Shown here piece after piece: positions 16,463-28,045 of a stretch of DNA of 37,635 bases. Origin of the DNA: Pseudomonadota bacterium (lineage in GTDB: Bacteria; Bdellovibrionota_B; Oligoflexia; Silvanigrellales; Silvanigrellaceae); NCBI GenBank assembly GCA_009926615.1, contig RFOM01000033.1, positions 1-37,635 of the forward strand, read 5' to 3'. A model generated the notes under the pieces. The model did not search any database. It worked only from the letters and a program-made list of their open reading frames with translations, and was not told the origin of the DNA. Numbering within the stretch: position 1 is the stretch's first letter; each line of letters opens with the position of its first letter. The position numbers and the translations under genes are program-made.

Positions 16463-17953
16463 ATGGACCTTGGTCTACCATACATGTCTTTGATTGAAAG
16501 CCTCGAAAAACAGGTCGCTCAGGGCATTTTTACGGCATGGTCCTGTGCCCATGCCGGCGGCGCACTGACAGCTTTTTATGCAGACGAGGCCGAGCCGCCC
16601 GAATGGCTGGCGGACCAGAACCCCGAACTCCATCCGCATCAGACCTCGCTTCAAACATGGTTTCCGGCTTTTGACCTCGCCAGTCTGACAAAGCCGCTGC
16701 TTGCCAACGCGTGGCTCCGCATGCAGCTTGGCAGCGATCCCGAACTCTGGTTCCGCAGTCCTTTGGCAAGCCTTATCGAACCCCGCAACGCGGAAGGCGA
16801 GCTGCTGCAGTCGTGGTGTCGCACACATCGTCATTTGACTCTGGCTCATCTGCTCAATCACACAAGCGGGCTCAAAGCGTGGACGTGGTTTGGCAAGGCA
16901 CTCTGGGAAACCGGCCAAAGCAAAGCAGGACAGGCGGGCCGGACGCTGAGCCGTTCGGGTGACATTCAGTCGGACGGGACGGGCGAAACCGCACTGCAGG
17001 CGAGAAGAGATTTGACCGCGTTTATTTTGAATCTTCCGCTCCAAAAATCCGGCGATGAACCGGCAACAACATATTCCGACCTGAACTACTATCTGCTGGC
17101 GCGTGTCATAGAAAATCTGTCGATGCAGAAATATACCGGCTGGGACGGAATTATCGGTGATCTCAATGACCGCTGGAAAACCCGCTTTTGGCATGCTTCG
17201 GGCGACCCTGAAAAAAGCAGCAAAGCGATCCCGTATTTTCCATACGTCCACTCTCAGGTGGTCGCGCATATTTTCGAAAACCGCAAACTCATCAATCACG
17301 CGGGCGAGTTCGGTGCCGTGCACGACACCAATGCCAACATCCTTGCAACTTCATTCCGGTCGTCAGCTCAAATTTCGCCGATTGTATCCTCTCATGCAGG
17401 GCTGTTCGGAAGCGTTTCGGACGTTGCAAAAACCGTTGAATTTTTCATCCGCTCGCAGGCTGAACTCGAAGCGCATTCCGTTCCGTCCGGCATCCGCAGC
17501 CGCCGGTTCAGCTGGGGACTGGATACTCCGGCGGACGAACTGTCCACTGCAGGATTGAACCAGTGGCCCGCTCCGCGCAATCGGTCTGTTTTTGGACATC
17601 TGGGCTACACCGGAACATCTTTATGGATGGCCGACGACGGTCAGTTTCATGTTCTTCTCACCAACAGAACAGCCTGCCGGAAAGTGATCGGCAGTTCTGC
17701 CGTTCCGCGTGTTCTGATCTTTCAAAAAGATCAGGACTCTTTGCCCGACTGCTGGATCAAATATGCGGGACACGGTGCATCGGGTATTGCGGACACCGGC
17801 GCGTGGACGCATGTTGCTTGGCAAGACTGCTACGCACTGTGTTTTGAACAATCGCGGCTGGTGACTCGTTATTGGGACAGGCTGAATATCCGTAAGCCGC
17901 CCGATTTGGCGCACGTCCGGCGGGCAGCCGGTCAACTCTTATGGACACACTGA
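16463..17953 (+). CDS. Serine hydrolase, class C beta-lactamase-related family
   Basis: A 496-aa protein of the beta-lactamase/penicillin-binding family. The active-site tetrad SLTK is at Ser74-Lys77 (FDLASLTKPLLAN). YSDLNYYLLARV (Tyr204) corresponds to the YxN motif. GHLGYTGTS (His379) corresponds to the HxG/KTG motif. FGAVHDTNANIL and SSHAGLFGSVSDVAK are typical of this esterase/peptidase-like branch. No signal peptide is evident, so it may act in the cytoplasm on an ester or a peptide, perhaps a recycled cell-wall fragment; this is inference. The ATG at 16463 has GGAG at 10 bases; ATG at 16484 is the alternative. Divergent from nadC and 60 bp upstream of the export operon. Confidence 0.85.
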   Translation: MDLGLPYMSLIESLEKQVAQGIFTAWSCAHAGGALTAFYADEAEPPEWLADQNPELHPHQTSLQTWFPAFDLASLTKPLLANAWLRMQLGSDPELWFRSPLASLIEPRNAEGELLQSWCRTHRHLTLAHLLNHTSGLKAWTWFGKALWETGQSKAGQAGRTLSRSGDIQSDGTGETALQARRDLTAFILNLPLQKSGDEPATTYSDLNYYLLARVIENLSMQKYTGWDGIIGDLNDRWKTRFWHASGDPEKSSKAIPYFPYVHSQVVAHIFENRKLINHAGEFGAVHDTNANILATSFRSSAQISPIVSSHAGLFGSVSDVAKTVEFFIRSQAELEAHSVPSGIRSRRFSWGLDTPADELSTAGLNQWPAPRNRSVFGHLGYTGTSLWMADDGQFHVLLTNRTACRKVIGSSAVPRVLIFQKDQDSLPDCWIKYAGHGASGIADTGAWTHVAWQDCYALCFEQSRLVTRYWDRLNIRKPPDLAHVRRAAGQLLWTH

Positions 17954-18013
17954 AAGCGTGATATTGTCCCGCAACCCAGAGGCCTTATCTCTTTTTTGCG
18001 GCAGCAGGTTAAA

Positions 18014-19255
18014 ATGAAAAGTCAAAAGACCGTTTTCCGGCGTTCGGCAGTGCTGATTCCTGCACTTGTTCTTCTTGTTGCAGCATCGGGATATTTTTGG
18101 TCCCGATATAACCGTCAGGCAAAATTTGAACGGGATCAAAAATCCCGCACGGTGCAGGTTGTCAAAAGGGATGTGCGACGTGATTTGCTGCTGACCGGCA
18201 AAGTTCTGCCCTCCAGTTCAATTGCCGTGTATTCCCCCGTTTCGGGACAACTCAGGCAAATTCAGGTTCAGGAAGGTGAGCGGGTCAAAGAGGGACAAAC
18301 CCTTTTTGCAGTCCTGCAGGACACCGGAGGCCAGAAAGAACTCGAAGCGCGGCAGAGCGAGGTTCAGCGCACGCGGCTTGAACTTGCAGCTGCAGAGGAA
18401 AACGTCGAGCGCAGAAAAAATGTTCTTGATCTTTTTTCACAGGCCGAAAACGAAAAGGCCGAGAACGACTACCAGCGCGCCAAACTCGCTTTTGATACTG
18501 CCAGACAGCAGCTCGACCTGCTTGAATCTGCCCTCGGAATTTCCAACGCACGCAGCAGCGCGGCCAAGCGCAAACAAGCGGCACGAACGTCGGTTGTCTT
18601 TATAAAAGCACCGAGGCAGGGTGTTGTGACATTTCTGAACAAGGCCGTCGGTGAAAGCGTCATGGCTACAACCGAAAGCGCAGAAGCCACAGGGCGCGAA
18701 GTTTTAATTCTCTCGGACACCGAAAAGATGATGGTGCGTTCGAAGATCCTTGAGTCCGATTTGGCGGTTGTCAAAACCGGACAACCCGTTCAGATAAAAC
18801 TGGATGCTTTCCCCAAAAAACCATACCGCGGATCTGTCAGCCGAATCAGTCAGCAGGGTGTTGAAGACAAGTCCGGAGGGTACACCTATTTTGTCACCGA
18901 CTTGCTGATTGACTCACCCGATGCCGACGTTCGCGCGCAAATGAATGCAACAATCGAACTTATTGTCGCTGAACGAAAAGATGTTCTTGCCCTGCCGGCC
19001 AACGCAGTGGCCAGCCTGTCGGGACATTCGGTTGTCGAACTCCCGCGCGAATCACCCTCGGCGCCTCCGCGTTACCTGAGCGTCAAAACCGGTGTTTCTA
19101 CCGACCTCTGGGTCGAACTGTCGGGCAATGAGCTGAACGCCGGCGACCGCGTGCTCGAAATTGATTTTTCCAAACTTGACCTGAAGAAACTCGCCGACGG
19201 GACGTTGGGAAATTATGCCGCGGGAAGTTCTTCTCCAAGCCGATCGCGGGAGTAA
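18014..19255 (+). CDS. MacA-type periplasmic adaptor (HlyD/RND adaptor family)
   Basis: Membrane-fusion protein, 413 aa. It has an N-terminal membrane anchor (AVLIPALVLLVAASGYFW, about residues 12-29) and then a barrel-sandwich segment (VYSPVSGQLRQIQVQEGERV). A long heptad-rich coiled-coil hairpin of about 95 residues full of Glu, Arg, Ala and Leu comes next. The second lipoyl half (IKAPRQGVVTFLNKAVGESV) and the beta-barrel and proximal domains follow. Bridges an inner-membrane ABC transporter to a TolC-type channel. An in-frame TTG lies upstream at 17996; the ATG at 18014 with AGG at 6 bases is preferred. First gene of the adaptor-macB-tolC-macB operon; the next gene starts 8 bp later. Confidence 0.9.
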   Translation: MKSQKTVFRRSAVLIPALVLLVAASGYFWSRYNRQAKFERDQKSRTVQVVKRDVRRDLLLTGKVLPSSSIAVYSPVSGQLRQIQVQEGERVKEGQTLFAVLQDTGGQKELEARQSEVQRTRLELAAAEENVERRKNVLDLFSQAENEKAENDYQRAKLAFDTARQQLDLLESALGISNARSSAAKRKQAARTSVVFIKAPRQGVVTFLNKAVGESVMATTESAEATGREVLILSDTEKMMVRSKILESDLAVVKTGQPVQIKLDAFPKKPYRGSVSRISQQGVEDKSGGYTYFVTDLLIDSPDADVRAQMNATIELIVAERKDVLALPANAVASLSGHSVVELPRESPSAPPRYLSVKTGVSTDLWVELSGNELNAGDRVLEIDFSKLDLKKLADGTLGNYAAGSSSPSRSRE

Positions 19256-19263
19256 AAAAATCA

Positions 19264-21333
<2,070 letters not shown>

Positions 21334-21336
21334 GTC

Positions 21337-22716
21337 ATGAAAAGAATTTTTTTGCTGATTCCGGCTCTTGCGCCGCTGTCCGTTTCAGCTGAGGCAATCG
21401 AAGAGCAGTTGCCGCAGCAGCTGTCTCATCTGCAGGCTCAAATCGATGCGGTGCGCTCGCACTTTGCGTTAACGGATGCGGACGAAGGACGGTTCAATGA
21501 GTCCAAAGCAGCAGTCCGGACGCAGGAACAAAAATTTCTTCCTTCTGTTTCGGGAGGTGTCAATCTCAACCGCGGGAAGACCCTTTTTTATCAGGACGGG
21601 AATGAAAAAAATTCACCGGATGCGGCGGCGCGTCTGCAATTGAATGTTTCGCTGCGGCAAAATATTTACAACGGCGGAACCGATTCCGGTAAGCTGTCTG
21701 TCAGCCGCAAAAAAATGCTGCTTGCCGAGCTCCGTCATGTTCACGCTCTCCGCCGCCACATACGCGCGTGGCTGAAAGACACGGCAGCAATCCTCCATCA
21801 GCAAAAACTGCTCTCCTATCATTCTGCGGCCGCCGAACGGGCGGCATCTTTGAACAGGCTTGCCAAGCGCAAAGAAGCCAGCGGATTTTTGGGCCGTCGT
21901 GATCTGCTCGATTCCGAGCGGGAGCTGCTGCGCACGGAACAGGACAGCATTTCATCCCGACAAAACCTCGATAAAATGATGTCACGGCACAAGGCTCTCT
22001 ACGGAACCGCAAAATTCGACGGAGCGGAATTCAAAGACTTTGAGGGACTGCGACAAATTAAAATTTCACCGTCATCCGCTGCAGAGTTGCAACCTTACGT
22101 GCTCAGGCTGCTTCCTGTCAGGATTGCCGCACTGGAAAAAAGCATTGCCGCAGATGAGACAAAATACGCGTCTTCGGGCCGGTTCTCCCCGCGCCTTGAT
22201 GCTGCGGCGCAGGCCGGTCAAGACTTTAATTTGACAAAGGGACAATCGCAGTCGGGACAAGCCGGCACGACTTCTGATTCGCAGACAGATTCGTCGCGCT
22301 CGTGGTCAGTTGCTCTGACAGGCGAGGTGACACTCAACCCTGCGGTCTCATTCGGACTCGTTGAGGAAAGCATGCTGCGTGCATCCACCGCCGACAAATC
22401 ATACGTCAAAGTTAACGAAGAGAACGCTCTGGGACTGTCCGACACTCTGCTGCGGCTTCAGCAGATCCGCGCACGCAAGAAAAATTTTGAAGCACTGGTC
22501 TCTGTTTCATCTCAACTCAGGGATAAAAACCACAGGCTTTTTGAGGCCGGTGAACTTTCAATCGACAGGCTGATTGCCAGCGAGCAGGATCTCAACCGCG
22601 ACAAGGTTACATTCGCCGCAATCGAAATTGAGGAACTCAACTTGTCAGTTGACGTTAGTCTTGCCGAGCTCTGGGGCCTTGAAACTTCAGCTGCGCAGTC
22701 ACAGGTCATGCAATGA
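21337..22716 (+). CDS. TolC-family outer-membrane efflux channel
   Basis: A 459-aa protein with a short signal peptide (cleavage near VSAEA, residues 16-20). Two long helical halves follow in the pattern of the outer-membrane efflux family, rich in Ala, Leu, Gln and Arg heptads. It contains an asparagine/glycine turn (LRQNIYNGGTDSGKLS) of the kind that precedes the first helical pair, and a C-terminal half with NHRLFEAGELSIDRLIASEQ, a family-typical segment. No lipobox is present. It should form the trimeric exit duct for the MacA/MacB parts. AGGAG lies 6 bases before the ATG. Its last four bases (ATGA) overlap the start of the second macB. Confidence 0.88.
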   Translation: MKRIFLLIPALAPLSVSAEAIEEQLPQQLSHLQAQIDAVRSHFALTDADEGRFNESKAAVRTQEQKFLPSVSGGVNLNRGKTLFYQDGNEKNSPDAAARLQLNVSLRQNIYNGGTDSGKLSVSRKKMLLAELRHVHALRRHIRAWLKDTAAILHQQKLLSYHSAAAERAASLNRLAKRKEASGFLGRRDLLDSERELLRTEQDSISSRQNLDKMMSRHKALYGTAKFDGAEFKDFEGLRQIKISPSSAAELQPYVLRLLPVRIAALEKSIAADETKYASSGRFSPRLDAAAQAGQDFNLTKGQSQSGQAGTTSDSQTDSSRSWSVALTGEVTLNPAVSFGLVEESMLRASTADKSYVKVNEENALGLSDTLLRLQQIRARKKNFEALVSVSSQLRDKNHRLFEAGELSIDRLIASEQDLNRDKVTFAAIEIEELNLSVDVSLAELWGLETSAAQSQVMQ

Positions 22717-24779
22717 CCGAACTGGCATTTCACCTTGAACGTGTCAGCTTTGCATATAACAGCGGGGGAGTGACCTTTGCTGCACTGAACTCCGTTGACC
22801 TGAAAATACGGCATGGAGAATTTGTCGCGGTCACCGGACCTTCGGGCTCCGGAAAATCCACGCTTCTCAACATACTCGGACTCCTTGCACGGCCGTCAGC
22901 AGGAGCGCTGAGCGTTTTCGGCAAAATTATCGTAAATCTGAGTGAAGATGAACTGGCTGACACACGCAACCGCGACATCGGTTTTATCTTTCAAAATTTT
23001 TCGCTCGTAAGCCGGCTGACTGTGCTCGAAAATATTCTGCTGCCCTCGGCATTCAGTGCAGTTTCCGCGGCGGAAAGTGAGCCGGTTTCAGGCTTGCTTG
23101 CAGAACGGGCTGAAGAACTTCTCCGAAGGTTTGGAATTCATCAACTCAAAGACCGATTGCCGAACGAATTATCGGGCGGCCAAAAGCAACGGGTTGCGAT
23201 CTGCCGTGCCGTTCTTTTGCGGCCAAGAATTCTGCTCGCCGACGAACCTACAGGTGCGCTTGATTCTGCAAGCGCCCTGCAGGTGATGCAGATGCTCGAA
23301 GAACTGCATCAGGAAGGGTCGACGGTGATTATCATCACACATGATCCCGACGTTGCCGGACGGGCACACCGTGTCGTTTCAATCTTTGACGGCTGCATTA
23401 AAGAAGACCACAGGAAAATGCCGGAAGCTGCGCGATACGACGCGTTGCCGAAAACAAATACTTCTTCGGCCAAACCGGCGGCAAATGATTCTGCCGCGGC
23501 ACTCCTGCACATGCTCCGTCAGAGTATTAAACTTGCCAAGAGAAGTCTTGCCGCTCACCGGATCCGCAGCTTCCTCACAGGACTCGGATTGTTCATCGGA
23601 ATTCTGAGTCTCATTGTCATCGACGGACTGGGTGAAATTGTCGAAAATTCATTCAACAAACTTTTTTACACGAGTTCGGTCCGCAAGGCCTATATTTACT
23701 ATGATGCCGATCGCGCCGGCTTCCATGGCAGGCAGCGCGCTTCGTGGCGAGGTCTTCATGCCGGAACCGAGTTTCCGAGACTCGCTCAGATGTTTTCCGG
23801 AAAAGGAAAAATTCGCCCGTTCCTGCGCAGCGGTACATGTCAAATCAAAAGCAATTCCGGCTCGCTGCGTTCAAGACTGGCGGGTGTCAGCGATCCCGAT
23901 GAATTTCTCGAAATGGACACCCCACTGACGTCGGGACGCTGGGTCACAGGCTCAGAATTTGCAGCCGGAAGCCCAGTGGCTGTCCTCGGATCAGATACGG
24001 TCAATCAATTGTTCAGAGCAAACGACGAACGCAGGCGCAATCCGGATTTTCCGGTCGGTGAGCGGCTGACTGTCGACAACTGCAACACGCTGGTTGCGCT
24101 GACCATCATCGGTGTGCTGGACAAACGCGACACATCTTTCGGAAACCGCGAAGCCAATGACATTATTTATGTTCCAAACAACACACTGCTGGCGCGGATG
24201 GGACCGACCTTTTACACGTGGTTCAGTGTCCTGCCCGATGAGGGAGTCGATTCGCGTAAACTGGCGTCCGAAATCACCTCATTTCTGAGTCTTCAATCGG
24301 GCGGAAAGCTCACCTTCGGCAGCTCCATCCCGGCCGACATTCTCCAGCGGGTCAGGGGGTTTTTGTGGATCATTCAGGCCATTGTCGGATTTATCGGGGC
24401 ACTTTGTCTGTTCGTCGGCGGGGTTGGAATCATGAATATGATGCTTGTGACTGTCGCCGAACGAACGCGTGAGATTGGACTGTTGAAAAGTTTGGGAGCA
24501 CGGCCTTTTCACATCCGTTCATATGTGCTGACCGAATCCGTACTTTTGTGCTTTTGGGCAGGTTGCGCAGCGATTGCAGCAGGACTCGCGGTCAACAATC
24601 TTTTCTCGTTGGGTGTGAGCCTGTTTGTTCCAATGCTCAAAGACTTCCGCTGGATTACTGCGCCGGCAGGACTGACACTGGGATTGCTCGTCAGTGTCGG
24701 ATGCGGTCTTGGTTTTGGAGCTCTGCCCGCGGGGCGCGCTGCCCGTCTGGATCCGGCTGAATGTCTTCGTTCTGAGTAG
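22713..24779 (+). CDS. MacB-type ABC transporter, ATPase fused to permease (copy 2)
   Basis: A 688-aa protein with the same architecture as copy 1 but clearly divergent sequence. Walker A GPSGSGKST (42-50), LSGGQ (153-157), ILLADEPTGALD and THD are all intact, so this is not a decayed copy. A membrane segment near residue 290, a periplasmic domain and three C-terminal helices follow (GVGIMNMMLVTVAERTREIG is recognisable). It overlaps the channel gene by ATGA and is thus co-translated. MacB is known as a homodimer; two paralogues in one operon may form a heterodimer or serve two substrates with one adaptor and channel. The last 89 bp are also coding for the response regulator on the other strand. 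Confidence 0.92.
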   Translation: MTELAFHLERVSFAYNSGGVTFAALNSVDLKIRHGEFVAVTGPSGSGKSTLLNILGLLARPSAGALSVFGKIIVNLSEDELADTRNRDIGFIFQNFSLVSRLTVLENILLPSAFSAVSAAESEPVSGLLAERAEELLRRFGIHQLKDRLPNELSGGQKQRVAICRAVLLRPRILLADEPTGALDSASALQVMQMLEELHQEGSTVIIITHDPDVAGRAHRVVSIFDGCIKEDHRKMPEAARYDALPKTNTSSAKPAANDSAAALLHMLRQSIKLAKRSLAAHRIRSFLTGLGLFIGILSLIVIDGLGEIVENSFNKLFYTSSVRKAYIYYDADRAGFHGRQRASWRGLHAGTEFPRLAQMFSGKGKIRPFLRSGTCQIKSNSGSLRSRLAGVSDPDEFLEMDTPLTSGRWVTGSEFAAGSPVAVLGSDTVNQLFRANDERRRNPDFPVGERLTVDNCNTLVALTIIGVLDKRDTSFGNREANDIIYVPNNTLLARMGPTFYTWFSVLPDEGVDSRKLASEITSFLSLQSGGKLTFGSSIPADILQRVRGFLWIIQAIVGFIGALCLFVGGVGIMNMMLVTVAERTREIGLLKSLGARPFHIRSYVLTESVLLCFWAGCAAIAAGLAVNNLFSLGVSLFVPMLKDFRWITAPAGLTLGLLVSVGCGLGFGALPAGRAARLDPAECLRSE

Positions 24780-25194
24780 TGTTATTTGATCTGCGTCCGG
24801 CAAATTTCTCAACCGCGTTGCGGATCATCGCAAGCAATTCGTTTCTCGCGATCGGTTTGGTCAGATATGCATCGAAACCGCTCTGCAGACAGCGGTCTCT
24901 CTCACTCTTCATGGCATGCGCCGTCAATGCAATGATGGGTCTGTCAAACTGCATCGAGCGCAGTTTTTCGACAACTTCATAGCCGTCCATGACCGGCATC
25001 TGAATGTCCATCAGGATAACATCAAAATCACCTGCAATGGCCTTATCTATGCCCTGCGGGCCGTCGGATGCAGACTCACTGGTTGCTCCCGCAATCTTCA
25101 AAAATCGGGAGACAAGCAGCCGGTTGTCGGGGGCATCATCTACGACAAGGACGTGTATCCCTTCAAGTCTGATTTCGGCTGCAGCGTTATCCAT
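24691..25194 (-). CDS. Single-domain response regulator (CheY-like receiver)
   Basis: A 167-aa protein with one receiver domain: VLVVDDAPDN (acid pair Asp19-Asp20), ILMDIQMPVMDGYE (phosphoacceptor Asp63), ALTAHAM (Thr91) and YLTKPI (Lys113). All active residues are present. The pattern resembles receivers from hybrid kinases rather than transcription factors. No output domain follows; about 40 polar residues end the chain. That tail lies inside the 3' end of the convergent macB copy 2 (89-bp overlap). The ATG at 25194 has GGAG at 5 bases. No kinase gene is nearby, so the partner is unknown; control of the M48 or export genes is only a guess from position. Confidence 0.88.
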   Translation of the reverse strand: MDNAAAEIRLEGIHVLVVDDAPDNRLLVSRFLKIAGATSESASDGPQGIDKAIAGDFDVILMDIQMPVMDGYEVVEKLRSMQFDRPIIALTAHAMKSERDRCLQSGFDAYLTKPIARNELLAMIRNAVEKFAGRRSNNTTQNEDIQPDPDGQRAPRAELQNQDRIRH

Positions 25195-25374
25195 AAAATC
25201 TCCAAAAATAGACAAATTCGTCAACAGACCTGAGCCCATACGGCCGGCGTGTGCGTTGACCAAGTGCGCGCTCCGAATCTTCCGACAATGAAAATATTGC
25301 AGCGCAGTGAACTCATTTTTTGCCGAAACGAAAGACAACTCGGGCAGATCAGACTTTCTTTGGGGATGCCGACA

Positions 25375-26583
25375 ATGTTCAAAATTTTCACAGGCAGACA
25401 AAAGACTCCCGTCTTTATGATTGCGGGTCTGCTGGGCGGAATGACCGCCGCCGTTATTTCGGTCCGTGCTGAGGCAGAGACACCAAAAACCAAGTCTTCC
25501 GCCGGCGAAGATGTTTTTAAAAGCCTGTTCGGCAAAAAGCGCGCAGAAGGAAACGAGCAGAAACGCGCACGAATCAACACGACCGTTATGGGCATACGCG
25601 GACTCGACGATGATCCGGATGCCGCCATAAAAGCCACGGCAACGGCCAATATGCGTTCCGTGTATGAGATGGAAGACAGACTTCCGAGTCCCGAAATGCT
25701 GAACAGTCTCAGACAGCAGTTCGTTGCGCTGGTAAATGCAGACGCAAAAAAAGCACTGCCTGCACCGGTTGCCGCACAACCCGTCAATGCCGGAGAACTC
25801 GAGGCCGAAATCGACCTCGGCCGAAAAATGGCGGCTCAGGTTCTTGGTGCAAATGAATTATTCAACAATAAAAAAGTCCACGATTATCTTTCGGCTCTCA
25901 TTCAGGTGATCGCAGAGCGCGGCCTTACCGCAGAAAGGCCGTACCGCGTTTCCGTACTCGATTCAAAAAGCATAAATGCCTTTGCATGTCCGGGGGGATA
26001 CATTTTCATCACTGTCGGAGCGTTGAAAAGCACACAGAATGAATCACAGCTGGCCGCTCTGCTGGGACATGAAATTGTCCACGTCAGCCGTCGCCATTTG
26101 CTCTCCAGTCTGCAAAAGAAAATCTCGTCGAAAAAGCCGGCTTCCGAAAAAAACGGAACTGCCGATCCGCATGAGCAGGCAAGGCAGCGCATAAAACCTG
26201 AGTTCGCCACTGAGTCTTCGGCATGGGCACAGATCCTCGGACCGAAGGGTGTAGGGCTGACTCTGCTTCAGGCATCGTCCGAAGCACTGGACACACTTCT
26301 GAGCCGCGGTCTTGAAAAGGAGTTTGAATTTGAGGCCGATACGCTGGGTCAACAACTGAGTTCTGCAGCGGGTTATTCGTCTGACTCGCTGGTGACACTT
26401 CTCAATGCCATGAAGGCCAAAAACTCCTCCGGCCGGACAACTTCAGCCGGAACCCACCCTCCGTACGAAATCCGGATTCAAAAGGTTTCCGATTTCATTC
26501 AGAACATGAACGGCAGGAGCACGGCCGGTCTGCAGGGTTCGGGGATGTTCGCTGAAATACAACGTGAGTGGTCTGCAAAATGA
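25375..26583 (+). CDS. M48-family metalloprotease, exported (BepA/LoiP-like)
   Basis: A 402-aa zinc peptidase. It has an N-terminal hydrophobic signal or anchor (TPVFMIAGLLGGMTAAV, ending near VRAEA). The active site is LLGHEIVHVSRRH (His232, Glu233, His236), with the downstream EFEFEADTLG supplying the third ligand (Glu320). INAFACPGGYIFITVGAL is the family stretch before the active site, and GTHPPYEIRI matches the late conserved HPP. It probably acts in the periplasm on outer-membrane or misfolded proteins, as BepA does for LptD; that role is from the family. I chose the ATG at 25375, preceded by GGGGA; the open frame goes further up without a better site. It overlaps the FadL-like gene by four bases. 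Confidence 0.88.
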   Translation: MFKIFTGRQKTPVFMIAGLLGGMTAAVISVRAEAETPKTKSSAGEDVFKSLFGKKRAEGNEQKRARINTTVMGIRGLDDDPDAAIKATATANMRSVYEMEDRLPSPEMLNSLRQQFVALVNADAKKALPAPVAAQPVNAGELEAEIDLGRKMAAQVLGANELFNNKKVHDYLSALIQVIAERGLTAERPYRVSVLDSKSINAFACPGGYIFITVGALKSTQNESQLAALLGHEIVHVSRRHLLSSLQKKISSKKPASEKNGTADPHEQARQRIKPEFATESSAWAQILGPKGVGLTLLQASSEALDTLLSRGLEKEFEFEADTLGQQLSSAAGYSSDSLVTLLNAMKAKNSSGRTTSAGTHPPYEIRIQKVSDFIQNMNGRSTAGLQGSGMFAEIQREWSAK

Positions 26584-28031
26584 TGAATTCAAGACTAAAT
26601 CAACTGCTCATACTGAGCGCGCTGGCCGCGGGATTCTCAAATTCTTTCAATGCAAACGCCGGTCCCTACCACTTTTCCGATGTGCTGGTGGGTGACAGAG
26701 CCATGGGAATGGGAGGAGCATTCGGAGGCGTTGCCGACGACTCCTCAGCTCTTTTTTACAACCCTGCCGGTCTTGCATATGCACCGTCTTCAACGTTGTC
26801 TTCCGCAGTCAATGCATTTCAGATGACCAACCGCGAATACAAGGAACTCTTCGCCGGCAAGGACTCATTCTTTGAAACAAGTACGGATATTATTCCGACA
26901 TTTACAGGCGGGGTAATTGACCTTAAAAAACTTTCCGACGGGATGAACGGTGCCTTTGCCCTGCAAAATCTCAGCCAGCAGTCGGGCAATCAGAATGACT
27001 TTATCCAAAGGCCCGACATGGGTCTCGAGTATCTGCACAGAGCAGAAAAATCCCAACTCTCCGAGCTTTTGTTCAGCGCAGGTGCGGGCAAAAAATTTAG
27101 TCCGAACCTTGCACTGGGTTTGAGTTTGTCGGGACATCGGCTGGCTCTTGACGTTCAGCAGTTTCAGGACTCCACTGTAAAGACAACACTCCGCCAGTCA
27201 AAAATTACAAATCCGAACAACGTATCAAAATCGCTCTTCCAAAGCAGAGCGCTGAACTCAAGATGGTCTGCGTCTGCAACCTCCGTCGAAATCGGAGGCG
27301 GGATGATTTTTGCGCCTGTCCCGTGGTTCAGCATTGGCCTGTCGGGACACTCGCAGCTGCAGTTCGGACAAAAATTCGAGTATGAGTTCGATGAAATCGG
27401 CAGCTGGCATTACGACGATTTGTCGCGACCCGTGGCCTCGGATTTCGAGGCCTTGCCGGATGCAAAGCCCGAGAGTGCTCAGGCTGAAATTGATCTTGTC
27501 ACCAACAAAACTCTGTACAGAAAATCCAGCAACTCGAAACCTGCTCTGGTAAAATATCAATTCGCACCTTCGGTGGCCAAAAACTCAACCGGCCTGTCGA
27601 TGGGCCGCACCCGTGTCCGGCTCGGACTTGCGGCATTCCCCTCTCCGCGGCTTCTGCTCACGCTCGACTGTGTCGGACATGATTTAAGGAACGAATGGAT
27701 CATTTCGCCGGATCTGACGACCGAATACATAGTGAATGTTCATCAGGGACTTGAGTACTTTTTGACTCCGCGTTTTTTTGTCCGGCAAGGGCTTTTTACA
27801 AATCTCGATGCCCGTCCGTCGGAAGTCAATTCGCGGTTCAATCCCGAGCACCTGAATTTTGCAGGTTCAAGCCTGTTTTTCGGACTGCAGTCCTCGGAAT
27901 CTCAATTTTCACTGGGAACCATCTATCAGTTCGGCTGGGGGGAGGCACTCAAAGCCGAAGGCCAGCCAAAACCGTCACCGCTGCGGGAAAACAAGGTCCT
28001 GCTGGCATTCACTGCAAGCCACGGGATGTGA
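26580..28031 (+). CDS. FadL/OmpP1-type outer-membrane protein
   Basis: A 483-aa protein with a signal peptide (hydrophobic LLILSALAAGF, cleavage near NANAG at about residue 28). The hallmark segment RAMGMGGAFGGVADDSSALF, then YNPAGLA, matches the FadL/TodX/PorV-like family N-terminus, whose plug-like region is rich in Gly and Asn. Alternating strands fill the remainder, consistent with a 14-strand barrel. FadL proteins bring fatty acids or other hydrophobic molecules across the outer membrane; PorV-like members work in secretion. The chain ends in Met, not the usual aromatic residue. The ATG at 26580 overlaps the protease stop (ATGA), so the two are one translational unit. Confidence 0.8.
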   Translation: MMNSRLNQLLILSALAAGFSNSFNANAGPYHFSDVLVGDRAMGMGGAFGGVADDSSALFYNPAGLAYAPSSTLSSAVNAFQMTNREYKELFAGKDSFFETSTDIIPTFTGGVIDLKKLSDGMNGAFALQNLSQQSGNQNDFIQRPDMGLEYLHRAEKSQLSELLFSAGAGKKFSPNLALGLSLSGHRLALDVQQFQDSTVKTTLRQSKITNPNNVSKSLFQSRALNSRWSASATSVEIGGGMIFAPVPWFSIGLSGHSQLQFGQKFEYEFDEIGSWHYDDLSRPVASDFEALPDAKPESAQAEIDLVTNKTLYRKSSNSKPALVKYQFAPSVAKNSTGLSMGRTRVRLGLAAFPSPRLLLTLDCVGHDLRNEWIISPDLTTEYIVNVHQGLEYFLTPRFFVRQGLFTNLDARPSEVNSRFNPEHLNFAGSSLFFGLQSSESQFSLGTIYQFGWGEALKAEGQPKPSPLRENKVLLAFTASHGM

Positions 28032-28045
28032 AACGCAGGGAAAGA

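Noticed and set aside
25249..25374. N-terminal extension of the M48 protease upstream of 25375
   Set aside because: No ribosome site before the earlier ATG codons, and the added residues would displace the signal peptide from the N-terminus.
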